Below, in pieces: positions 1 to 7,582 of a stretch of 11,171 nucleotides of DNA. The notes beneath the pieces were generated by a model, which did not search any database, was not told the DNA's origin, and saw nothing but the letters and a program-made list of their open reading frames with translations. Each line of letters begins with the position of its first letter. Position 1 is the stretch's first letter. This DNA is from CAZKTS01 sp964555735. GTDB taxonomy: Bacteria > Actinomycetota > Acidimicrobiia > IMCC26256 > PALSA-555. Made by a program: the position numbers and the translations under genes. Location of the stretch: positions 1 through 11,171 of the forward strand of contig CAZKTS010000143.1 in NCBI GenBank assembly GCA_964555735.1, given 5' to 3'.

Positions 1-1065
1 GGACCAGCGCGAACCGCCGGGGAGGGGCATCTCGTACTCGTAGGTGCGCGGCTGCCCGGTCTCGAACACCGCGGTCAGCTCGTTGATCCAGAGCCGTTCG
101 AGCGGCTCCGGGAAGTTCAGCTCGTCGACCCGGCGACCGAGGATGCGCTCGGCGGGGATGCCGCCGGCCTGTCGGAGCACGGCCTCGTTCAGGTCGACGT
201 GACGGAAGTCGCGATCGATCCGCACGATCGAGTCGGGCGAGTTGTCGATGAGCGCACGCAGCTGCTCCTCGCGCCGCCGCAGCTCTGCTTCGCGCTCCCG
301 TTCGTCGGTCACGTCCTGCACGGTGCCTCGGTAGGCGATGAGCGTGCCGTCGGGATCGTGCACCGGCTCGCCGCGCGAGACCACGTTGAGGATGCGTCCG
401 TCGCGGCGGACGATGCGGCTGTCGAACTCGAAGGGCTCGTGGCCGGCGATCGCCTGGTCGCGGTCGGCGCGCACGTGCTCGAGGTCGTCGGGATGGACGA
501 AGTCGTCGAGGTCGAAGACGCTGATGCCGCCGTCGGAGTCCTCCAGTCCGAACATCCGGTCGAGCTCCGACGACCACTCGATGCGCTGGTCGCTGAGCGT
601 CCAGGTCCAGCTCGCGACGCGGGCGATGCGCTCGACCGCGGTGAGGCGGTCGCTCGCGGCCAGCGACTCGGTGACGTCGGTGATCACCGCGACCGCGCCG
701 GCGAGCGTCGTGCCGTCGGGGGCGAGGACCGGGCGGGTCCGGCTCCGGAGCCAGTGCCGCGTGCCGTCGCGGAGGTGGACGCCCATGAGCGCCTCGGCCG
801 GCTGCCCGGTGCGGAGGGTGATGTTGGCGGGATGGTCATCGGGCGCGAGCGGGGAGCCGTCGGTCCGGATCGCGGCCCAGCGGCCGTGACGCGTGGTCTG
901 ACCCGCGAGGCTCTCGTCGTCGAAGCCGAGGATGCGTGCCGCCGCGTCGTTCCACTCGACGATGGCCCCGTGCTCGTCGAGGACGAGCACGCCTTCGTCG
1001 AGCATCGCGGTCGCGACGTCGTGCACCGCTGACGCGCTCGGCGCGCCGGTGCCTTCGTTGTCCAT
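1..1065 (-). CDS. Multi-PAS sensor/signalling protein, C-terminus beyond the window (partial)
   Basis: Reading the minus strand from an ATG at 1065 gives 355 uninterrupted codons that run off the left edge in frame, so the output domain is not visible. Three PAS-like units can be seen. The first spans about residues 15-133, with 'GVLVLDEHGAIVEWNDAA' near its start and 'ITDVTE' at its end. The second, about 150-254, has the PAS_3-like 'FVHPDDLEHV' and 'RIVRRDGRI' and ends in 'GTVQDVTDERERE'. The third starts at about 262 with a short charged helix and 'LIDNSPDSIVRIDRDFRHVDL'. No transmembrane segment or signal peptide is present, so a cytoplasmic sensor is likely. In this architecture the missing part is usually a GGDEF/EAL, histidine kinase or PP2C phosphatase module; which one cannot be told here. 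No clear Shine-Dalgarno precedes the ATG. The gene starts 94 bp beyond the amidase stop, on the same strand. Confidence 0.85.
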   Translation of the reverse strand, partial: MDNEGTGAPSASAVHDVATAMLDEGVLVLDEHGAIVEWNDAAARILGFDDESLAGQTTRHGRWAAIRTDGSPLAPDDHPANITLRTGQPAEALMGVHLRDGTRHWLRSRTRPVLAPDGTTLAGAVAVITDVTESLAASDRLTAVERIARVASWTWTLSDQRIEWSSELDRMFGLEDSDGGISVFDLDDFVHPDDLEHVRADRDQAIAGHEPFEFDSRIVRRDGRILNVVSRGEPVHDPDGTLIAYRGTVQDVTDEREREAELRRREEQLRALIDNSPDSIVRIDRDFRHVDLNEAVLRQAGGIPAERILGRRVDELNFPEPLERLWINELTAVFETGQPRTYEYEMPLPGGSRWS

Positions 1066-1118
1066 GGCTGCCCGGTACCACCCCAAGTGGCTGATCCGCC
1101 ACGCTCTGCAGTGCGGAA

Positions 1119-1150
1119 GCATGGCACGCCGTCTGGCGCCGGTGCCATGC
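1119..1150 (-). terminator. Stem-loop just after the amidase gene, possible terminator
   Basis: A perfect 9-bp inverted repeat, gcatggcac (1119-1127) and gtgccatgc (1142-1150), encloses a 14-base loop that can itself form a 3-bp inner stem. It begins ten bases after the amidase stop codon in the minus-strand direction and lies before the PAS gene. No T-rich tract follows on the minus strand, so it is not a classical intrinsic terminator. Terminators without a U-tract have been proposed for GC-rich actinobacteria, and an operator or RNA-processing site is an alternative. Confidence 0.3.
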
Positions 1151-1159
1151 CGGATCGGG

Positions 1160-2602
1160 CTACGGCGCCGCGACGGGCGGTCTCCGATCGGCCCACGGAC
1201 GAGCCGCTTCGAGCGCGGCCGCGAGCCGGAGGAGCACGTCTTCGCGCCACGGCGCCGCGACGAGCTGCACTCCGACCGGCAGGCCATCGGCACCCCAGTG
1301 CAAGGGGAGGCTGATCGCGGGCTGGCCGGTGACGTTGAACGGCATCGTGAAGCTGGTGAGCGGCCCGAGCCGACCGATGACCTCGCCCGGATCCTGGTCC
1401 GGCCCGAGCTCGCCGAGCCGCGGGGTCGGGCCAGTGACCATCGGGGTCACGAGGATGTCGTTGCCGTCGTCCCACCACCCGACGACGCGGCGCGCGTACG
1501 ACTGCAGGAGCTCGGAGCCGCGGACGTAGGCCGTGGCGGAGGTGGCCCGCCCGATCTGGGCGAGCATCGCGTTCCACGGCTCGATCTCGTCGTCCGCGAT
1601 CGGTCGCCCGAGCCGCTCGCTCCAGCGTTCGATCTCGCGCGCGATGAAGACGCCGAACATCGCGTTGGCGCCTTCACCGAACCGCGGGTCGTCGAGCGCA
1701 TCCATCGGCGCGGGCTCGACGACGTGCCCCATCGCCTCGAGGAGCGCGACGGTCTGGGTGACCGTGGCGACGCCGTCGGCGTGGGACTCACCCGCTCCCA
1801 TCGTGCGCGTCGTGCGGAACCCGATGCGCAGGCGACCGGGGTCCGCGCCCACCTCTTCGAGGAACGGTCGGGCGGGTGGCGGCGCGGTGTAGGGGTCGCC
1901 GACGCCGGGCCCGGTGACCGCGTCGAGCACTGCGGCGGTGTCGCGGACCGAGCGCGTGACCACGTGCTCGTGGGTCGTCGAGCCCCAGTACTCGCCGAAG
2001 TCAGGGCCGAGCGTCGAGCGGGCGCGACTCGGCTTGAGCCCGACGAGCCCGCACATCGCTGCGGGGATGCGGATCGATCCGCCCATGTCGTTGGCGTGCG
2101 CCACCGGCACCATCCCCGACGCGACCGCTGCACCGGCGCCACCGCTCGAACCGCCGGGTGAGTGGTCGGTGCTCCACGGGTTGTGCGTCGGGCCGTAGGC
2201 GAGTGGCTCGGTGGTGACGGTCGTGGCGAGCTCCGGGAGGTTGGTCTTGCCCACGATGACGAAGCCGGCGGCGCGGAACCGCTCGACGAGCCAGGTGTCG
2301 TTCGGCTCGACCCAGCCCGCGTCCCGCAGCACGCGCATGCCGCAGTGGTACGGATCGCCGGCCGAGTGTGCGACGCAGTCCTTCAGGAGGAACGGCACCC
2401 CGCGGAACGGGCCATCCGGCAGCGCCGGATCGGCCGCCTCGGCCCGCGCCTGCTCGCGGCGATCGAAGATGACCGCGTTCAGTGTCGGGTTGAGCGCCTC
2501 GATCCGCGCGATCGCGCCGTCGACGAGCTCGGCGGGGGTGACTTCACCATCGCGTACGAGCTGGGCCTGCGCGGTGGCGTCGAGCCAGGCGACGTCGTCC
2601 AT
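1160..2602 (-). CDS. Amidase-signature hydrolase, 6-aminohexanoate-cyclic-dimer-hydrolase-like
   Basis: This 480-residue protein belongs to the amidase signature family of Ser-cisSer-Lys hydrolases, which cleave amide bonds. With ATG 2602 as start, the triad reads Lys74 in 'PFLLKD', cis-Ser152 in 'SPGGSSGG' and nucleophile Ser176 in 'DMGGSIRIPA'. The spacings of 78 and 24 residues equal those I recall for NylA (K72, S150, S174). Further NylA-like traits are the opening 'WLDATAQAQLVRDGE', 'AREIERWSERLGRPI', and the tail from 'MPFNVTGQPAISLP' to 'GVQLVAAPWRED'. There is no signal peptide, so it should be cytosolic. ATG 2602 is 7 bases beyond the lytic transglycosylase stop; a GTG at 2638 would add 12 residues and overlap that gene, but family alignment favours the ATG. 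The true substrate is unknown: NylA-like names are often transferred to general amidases of this subfamily. Confidence 0.88.
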   Translation of the reverse strand: MDDVAWLDATAQAQLVRDGEVTPAELVDGAIARIEALNPTLNAVIFDRREQARAEAADPALPDGPFRGVPFLLKDCVAHSAGDPYHCGMRVLRDAGWVEPNDTWLVERFRAAGFVIVGKTNLPELATTVTTEPLAYGPTHNPWSTDHSPGGSSGGAGAAVASGMVPVAHANDMGGSIRIPAAMCGLVGLKPSRARSTLGPDFGEYWGSTTHEHVVTRSVRDTAAVLDAVTGPGVGDPYTAPPPARPFLEEVGADPGRLRIGFRTTRTMGAGESHADGVATVTQTVALLEAMGHVVEPAPMDALDDPRFGEGANAMFGVFIAREIERWSERLGRPIADDEIEPWNAMLAQIGRATSATAYVRGSELLQSYARRVVGWWDDGNDILVTPMVTGPTPRLGELGPDQDPGEVIGRLGPLTSFTMPFNVTGQPAISLPLHWGADGLPVGVQLVAAPWREDVLLRLAAALEAARPWADRRPPVAAP

Positions 2603-2609
2603 CGCTCGA

Positions 2610-3266
2610 TCATGACCCAAGCGGGTCGACGCCGTCACCGGGATCGCCGCGCCGGGCCGCGGCGAACCGGGCGCGGATGGCCTCGATGTCGGCGAGGTAC
2701 GCGTCGGTCTGCGCCGACACGCCGTCGTTCGCCACCGAGGTCGAGCCCTGGAGGTACGACGCCAAGCCGAGCCGCGTGTCGCCGTCGAAGCGCTCGATCA
2801 GCGCGCGGAGGTAGCGGGCCGTGAGCCGGATGTTGTGGGGCCCGTTCGTGGGATCGAGGGAGGGATCGTGCAGCAGCTCCTGCGCGACGTACGTCGACGT
2901 CGCGGGCAGGAGCTGACCGATGCCGGTCGCGCCCGACTCGGGGTTGTACGCCTCGGCCCGCCAGCGGGACTCGCGCCACGCGAGCGCCATGAGCAGTGCG
3001 GGTGGGAGATGGTTCGCCGCCGCCGCTCGGGTGAAGGCGGGCTCGAGCGCGCGCTTGGCGTCGCCGTCGACGAACGCGGGCAGCGTGACGCGCGGCGCGG
3101 GCACTTCGGCGTCGTCGCCGTCGAGCAGCGAGGTGAGCGCGAGCGCCGGCAGGACGACGACGGCCAGCGCGCCGGCCGCGACCGCGAGGCGACGGCGACG
3201 GAAGGTGCGGGCGCGCGCGTCGGAGCGAGCGCGACCGGAGGACCGCCCTGGAGGGCGGTCGGTCAC
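2610..3266 (-). CDS. Membrane-anchored lytic transglycosylase (SLT/GH23 fold)
   Basis: This 218-residue protein should cleave the MurNAc-GlcNAc bond of peptidoglycan outside the membrane. It has a basic cytoplasmic head (residues 1-26), one hydrophobic segment (about 28-48), an acidic linker, and a C-terminal SLT domain from about 72. Catalytic Glu99 lies in 'ALAWRESRW', followed by the substrate-groove motif 'GATGIGQLLPAT' (112-123) and the helix 'NIRLTARYLRALIERF' (145-160). The usual 'AYNAG' motif reads 'ASYLQGSTSV' here, an actinobacterial-looking variant. The start is GTG at 3266, which forms a GTGA overlap with the stop of the DUF3499 gene and suggests translational coupling. A much longer open frame continues upstream but only as an out-of-frame shadow of the two preceding genes. 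A strong palindrome sits at codons 3-9. Confidence 0.88.
   Translation of the reverse strand: MTDRPPGRSSGRARSDARARTFRRRRLAVAAGALAVVVLPALALTSLLDGDDAEVPAPRVTLPAFVDGDAKRALEPAFTRAAAANHLPPALLMALAWRESRWRAEAYNPESGATGIGQLLPATSTYVAQELLHDPSLDPTNGPHNIRLTARYLRALIERFDGDTRLGLASYLQGSTSVANDGVSAQTDAYLADIEAIRARFAAARRGDPGDGVDPLGS
3241..3260. repeat. Perfect 20-bp palindrome in the first codons of the lytic transglycosylase
   Basis: gaccgccct at 3241-3249 and agggcggtc at 3252-3260 are exact reverse complements separated by two bases. In the minus-strand transcript it could fold as an 8-bp GC-rich stem with a UCCA loop, five bases into the coding sequence after the GTG. It could damp initiation at this coupled start or be a dyad protein-binding site. 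Coding constraint alone (Asp-Arg-Pro-Pro-Gly-Arg) does not require it. Confidence 0.5.
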
Positions 3267-3553
3267 CCGGCCTTCGACGCGCGGAACGCGCGGTCGAGCA
3301 TGGGCGTGGGCGCGTCGTCCTTGGCGCGCGCCGGCAGCGGGTGGACCGACGTGGGCGAGCCCGAGCGGAGGTCGTGGAGCTCCCAGTGCTTCGGCGCCCG
3401 CATCCGGTCGGCGTGCTTCTGGCAGAGGTCGCCGGCCGAGCGCCCGGTGCCCTCGTCGAGCACGGACACCCAGACGATGCGCTTCAGGCCGTCGAAGTTG
3501 AAGGTGGCGACCGCGGGCTCGTTGCACATCGGTCGCGCGCAGGGCCGGGCCAT
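3263..3553 (-). CDS. DUF3499 family protein, possible small zinc-binding protein
   Basis: A 96-residue cytosolic protein resembling the DUF3499 family, whose function is unknown. The N-terminal part follows the family pattern: Cys5 and Cys10 in 'CARPMCNEPAVATFNF', then Cys44 and His47 in 'DLCQKHADRM', then 'APKHWEL'. The CxxxxC and CxxH pairs look like a four-ligand metal site, though metal binding is inference. The C-terminal 35 residues are basic, Pro-rich and probably disordered. ATG 3553 is chosen because it begins the conserved domain; it lies 44 bases beyond the FAD oxidoreductase stop and has a TACGGT hexamer seven bases upstream but no Shine-Dalgarno. The stop overlaps the next gene's GTG as GTGA. 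DUF3499 is, to my knowledge, found in Actinomycetota, which supports the taxonomic guess. Confidence 0.82.
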   Translation of the reverse strand: MARPCARPMCNEPAVATFNFDGLKRIVWVSVLDEGTGRSAGDLCQKHADRMRAPKHWELHDLRSGSPTSVHPLPARAKDDAPTPMLDRAFRASKAG

Positions 3554-3560
3554 GCCAACG

Positions 3561-3566
3561 ACCGTA
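3561..3566 (-). promoter_or_regulatory. Candidate -10 element for a leaderless DUF3499 transcript
   Basis: On the minus strand TACGGT fits the actinobacterial TANNNT pattern and ends seven bases before ATG 3553, the spacing expected if transcription begins at the A of the start codon. There is no Shine-Dalgarno at this start and no convincing -35 hexamer. TANNNT is a loose pattern, so this is weak evidence. Confidence 0.25.
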
Positions 3567-3597
3567 CCGCCCCCGTCCTGCCCCGCCGTGGACCTCG

Positions 3598-5159
3598 CTA
3601 GGCGCCCTTGAGTGCGGCGTGGGCCGCGTTCGCGCCGCAGGCGCCGTGCACGCCGCCGCCCGGGTGCGCCGCCGCCGAGGCGAGGTAGAGGCCGCGGAAC
3701 GGGGTGCGCGCCCCGCCGTGCAGGCTCGGGACCGGCCGCAGGAAGAGCTGCTGGCCGAGCGCCGACGTCCCACCGCCGACGGCCCCGCCCACGAGGTTGG
3801 CGTCGAGGGCCTCGAGGTCGATCGGCGTGAGCACGTGCCGCGCCCGCACCAGCGCGCGGAAGCCCGGCGCCCGCCGCTCGCTCTCGGCCTCGCTGCGAGC
3901 GGCGCAGCGGTCGCCGTCGCCCGCCGACCAGCGCCCGGTGATGCCGTCGGTGCCGGCATCGCCGGTGAGGTGCTCGGCCTGGGGGACGTGCGAGTACGCC
4001 CACACCACCTCCGTGCCCACGGGGGCGCGCGTGCGGTCGGCGGTCGAGGTCTGCCCGACGATGACGAACGGGCTCGCGGGCACGAGCCCGTCGGCCAGCT
4101 GATCGCCGGCGGTCCGCAGGTCGGCGGTCGAATCGGTGAGGTGGAGGACACCGGCGGGGCGCGCGGCCTCCGCGGTCCACGGGATCGGGCCGTCGAGCGC
4201 CCAGTCGACCTTGACCGTCGCGTAGTCCCACCGGAACCGGTCGAGCGCGCGGCGGTGTCGGCGCTGCAGGTGCTCGTCGCCCACGAGGTCGTGGTACAGC
4301 GACGGCGCGGAGGTGTCCGCCACGACCGCACGCTGTGCGCGGATGGCGGTCCCGTCCTCGAGGACGACCCCTACCGCGCGCTTGCCGTCGAGCTCGATGC
4401 GCGTCACGCGCGAGCCGTACCGGAGCAAGCCGCCGGCCGCGACGTAGCGTGCGATCAGTGCGTCGACGAGACGCCCGGCACCACCTTCCACCACCGGGAA
4501 GCCGACGTCCTGCGCGAGCGAGGCGAGCAGCCAGCCGTAGAGCGCGCCGGTCACCGACGACACCGAGAGGTCGGTGTGCGCCATGTTGCCGCCGAGCAGC
4601 AGTCGGCCGCCTTCACCGTCGAACTCGCGGCTGACACGGTCGAGCGACCAGAGGGACATGCGCGTGAACCCGACGATGTCGCGCACGCCGATCTTCCGGG
4701 CGGCGTGCGCGGCCTTCTTGACGGGGGGGAATGGCGCGAGCAGCGCGTCGAGCATCGGCAGCCCGGCGCGCTGCCAGCGCCCGTAGAGCTTCTCCCAGAC
4801 CTTGCCGTCGCCGGGCGCGTAGGCGTCGATCGACGCGGTCGTCGCGTCGAGATCGGCAGGGTCGACGATCACGCAGCCGTCGGGCGTCGGGTGCGCGAGC
4901 GCCAGCGGCGCGTGGGCCCAGCGCAGACCGTGCTCCTCGAGCCGGAGATCGCGCAGCACGGGCGACGCGATGCCGAGCGGGTAGCACGAGCTGCAGACGT
5001 CGGCGATCGCACCCGGCGCGGCGAGCTCGTCGCTGCGGACGGCACCGCCGGGCGTGGCCTCGGCCTCGAGCACGAGCACGTCCCACCCCGCGTCGGCGAG
5101 GAGGTTGGCGGCGACGAGGCCGTTGGGCCCGGTGCCGATGACGACGGCGTCGGGGTCGC

Positions 5160-5163
<4 letters not shown>
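3598..5163 (-). CDS. FAD-dependent oxidoreductase, phytoene-desaturase/PYROXD2-like family
   Basis: A 521-residue flavoprotein of about full family length. The N-terminal dinucleotide-binding fold is clear: GxGxxG at Gly10/Gly12/Gly15 in 'VVIGTGPNGLVAANLLADAG', an acidic residue ending the second strand in 'VLVLEAE', and 'PGG' at about 38-40. The FAD-closing motif sits at the C-terminus, 'GLYLASAAAHPGGGVHG' at 491-507. Members are commonly named phytoene dehydrogenase-like; beyond true carotenoid enzymes most have unknown substrates and may oxidise C-C or C-N bonds. No carotenoid genes are nearby, so carotenogenesis is unlikely. The GTG start at 5163 overlaps the upstream aldehyde dehydrogenase stop as GTGA and has no Shine-Dalgarno of its own, so it probably depends on coupled translation. 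That tie suggests consecutive steps of one pathway. A paralogue is encoded at 10567 on the other arm. Confidence 0.88.
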
Positions 5164-6647
<1,484 letters not shown>

Positions 6648-6654
6648 GACGAGC

Positions 6655-6660
6655 AGGTTA
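6655..6660 (-). promoter_or_regulatory. Candidate -10 element for a leaderless aldehyde dehydrogenase transcript
   Basis: On the minus strand TAACCT matches TANNNT and ends exactly seven bases before ATG 6647. With no Shine-Dalgarno at this start, a leaderless mRNA beginning at the A of ATG is plausible. The same arrangement occurs before the DUF3499 gene. Confidence 0.3.
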
Positions 6661-6732
6661 CGGCTGTGCCTCTCGCCCTGTGCCCGCTCCGGAACCGGGA
6701 GTAGGTTTCCCCCGGATCTACTCGCCGGTAGC

Positions 6733-6738
6733 AAGGAG
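6733..6738 (+). promoter_or_regulatory. Ribosome binding site fixing the GTG start of the binding protein
   Basis: AAGGAG followed by a six-base spacer and GTG at 6745. It is the best Shine-Dalgarno in the window and decides the start: the in-frame codons upstream are open, but the signal peptide begins exactly at this GTG. Confidence 0.8.
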
Positions 6739-6744
6739 TTCATC

Positions 6745-7530
6745 GTGCGCAAGATTCTCGTAGCGCTCTGCGCCCTCGGGCTCGTCGGGGCGTTCGCAGT
6801 CCCGGCGGGGGCAGGGGGCGGCAAGGGCGACCTCAAGGTGGCCACCAGCCTCCCGGCTCCTGGCTTCTGGAACGGCGACACCCCTGCCGACCTCGACGGC
6901 GGCTTCGAGTACGAGCTCGCAGCCGACATCGCCGAGCAGCTCGGCTACGACGGTGTGAAGTACTCGAACGTGTCGTTCGATGCGCTCGTCGCCGGCAAGG
7001 CGAAGGGCTTCGACCTCGCGCTCTCGCAGGTGACCATCACGCCCGAGCGGGCCAAGGTGGTCGACTTCACCGTTCCCTACTTCTCGTCCGACCAGGGGAT
7101 CCTGGTGAAGGCGGGCACGACGGTCGACGAGTCCAACTTGAAGGACATCCAGTGGGGTGTGCAGACTGCCACCACCGCGCAGACCTACCTCAAGAAAGAG
7201 GTGAAGCCGACCAAGAAGGTGCGGTCGTACCAGGAGACGACCCAGGCCTTCGCCGCGCTCCAGGCCGGCCAGGTCGATGCGGTGCTGCTCGACACGTCGA
7301 TCGTGCTCGGCCAGGCCAACGAGTCCGACGGTGAGTTCGAGGTCGTCGGGCAGTTCAAGACCGGTGAGGAGTACGGCGGCATCATGCCGAAGGGCTCCAA
7401 GCTCAAGAAGTCGGTGAACAAGGCGCTCAAGGCGCTGATCGCCGACGGCACGGTGTCGCAGCTCGGCGACACGTGGCTCGTGCCGCAGTACGGCCAGGAC
7501 CCGCAGAAGGTGCCGTACCTGCAGCCGTAG
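6745..7530 (+). CDS. Polar amino acid ABC transporter substrate-binding protein (SBP family 3)
   Basis: A 261-residue exported binding protein. A Sec signal peptide is plain: basic 'MRKILVA', a hydrophobic core, and a likely cleavage after 'VPAGA' (residue 23). The mature protein begins with Gly-rich linker residues and the strand 'DLKVATS'. Family-3 landmarks follow: 'GGFEYELAADIAEQLG' (52-67), 'DLALSQVTITPERAKVVDFT' (90-109), 'PYFSSDQGILVKAG', and 'AALQAGQVDAVLLDT' (170-184). Arg102 and Asp183 occupy the places of the HisJ residues that hold the alpha-carboxylate and alpha-amino groups, so an alpha-amino acid-like ligand is inferred. No lipobox is present; Cys9 lies too early and follows Leu. 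That is unusual for an actinobacterial binding protein, which is normally a lipoprotein. It heads the plus-strand operon, 33 bases before the permease, with a strong hairpin spanning that junction. Confidence 0.93.
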   Translation: MRKILVALCALGLVGAFAVPAGAGGGKGDLKVATSLPAPGFWNGDTPADLDGGFEYELAADIAEQLGYDGVKYSNVSFDALVAGKAKGFDLALSQVTITPERAKVVDFTVPYFSSDQGILVKAGTTVDESNLKDIQWGVQTATTAQTYLKKEVKPTKKVRSYQETTQAFAALQAGQVDAVLLDTSIVLGQANESDGEFEVVGQFKTGEEYGGIMPKGSKLKKSVNKALKALIADGTVSQLGDTWLVPQYGQDPQKVPYLQP

Positions 7531-7550
7531 GCAGAGGACGAGGGAACGGT

Positions 7551-7582
7551 CGAGGGGCCCGGCATGAGCGCCGGGCCCCTCG
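7551..7582 (+). promoter_or_regulatory. 13-bp perfect hairpin holding the permease start codon in its loop
   Basis: cgaggggcccggc (7551-7563) and gccgggcccctcg (7570-7582) are exact reverse complements around the loop atgagc. The permease ATG is 7564-7566, and its likely Shine-Dalgarno gagggg (7552-7557) is in the left arm, so both would be masked when folded. No T-tract follows. It could lower permease translation until it is unfolded, protect or terminate the binding-protein message, or do both. Keeping binding protein in excess over permease is a known need in ABC importers. Confidence 0.7.

Larger units (their letters stand above)
6648..6744. promoter_or_regulatory. Divergent promoter region between the aldehyde dehydrogenase and transporter arms
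   Basis: These 97 bases are the only place where both arms can start, so promoters in both directions are expected. Leftward, TAACCT (minus strand, 6655-6660) lies seven bases before the ATG at 6647. Rightward, TAGGTT at 6702-6707 fits TANNNT and would give a leader of about 30 bases. Neither has a good -35 element. No clear operator dyad is visible beyond four-base repeats such as ctac/gtag at 6718-6731. Confidence 0.5.

Noticed and set aside
932..2161. Plus-strand open frame across the PAS gene start and the amidase
   Set aside because: It crosses an intergenic gap and two well-supported minus-strand genes and shows no domain.
3267..4331. Upstream extension of the lytic transglycosylase frame
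   Set aside because: It reads out of frame through the DUF3499 and flavoprotein genes; the GTG at 3266 gives a normal basic head plus membrane anchor.
6769..6771. Cys9 of the binding protein as a lipobox cysteine
   Set aside because: It lies inside the hydrophobic core only nine residues from the start and is preceded by Leu, so it does not fit a lipobox.
6648..6929. N-terminal extension of the aldehyde dehydrogenase by 94 codons
   Set aside because: The extension would overlap the divergent binding-protein gene and its promoter, is not family-like, and would exceed the normal MmsA length of about 500 residues.
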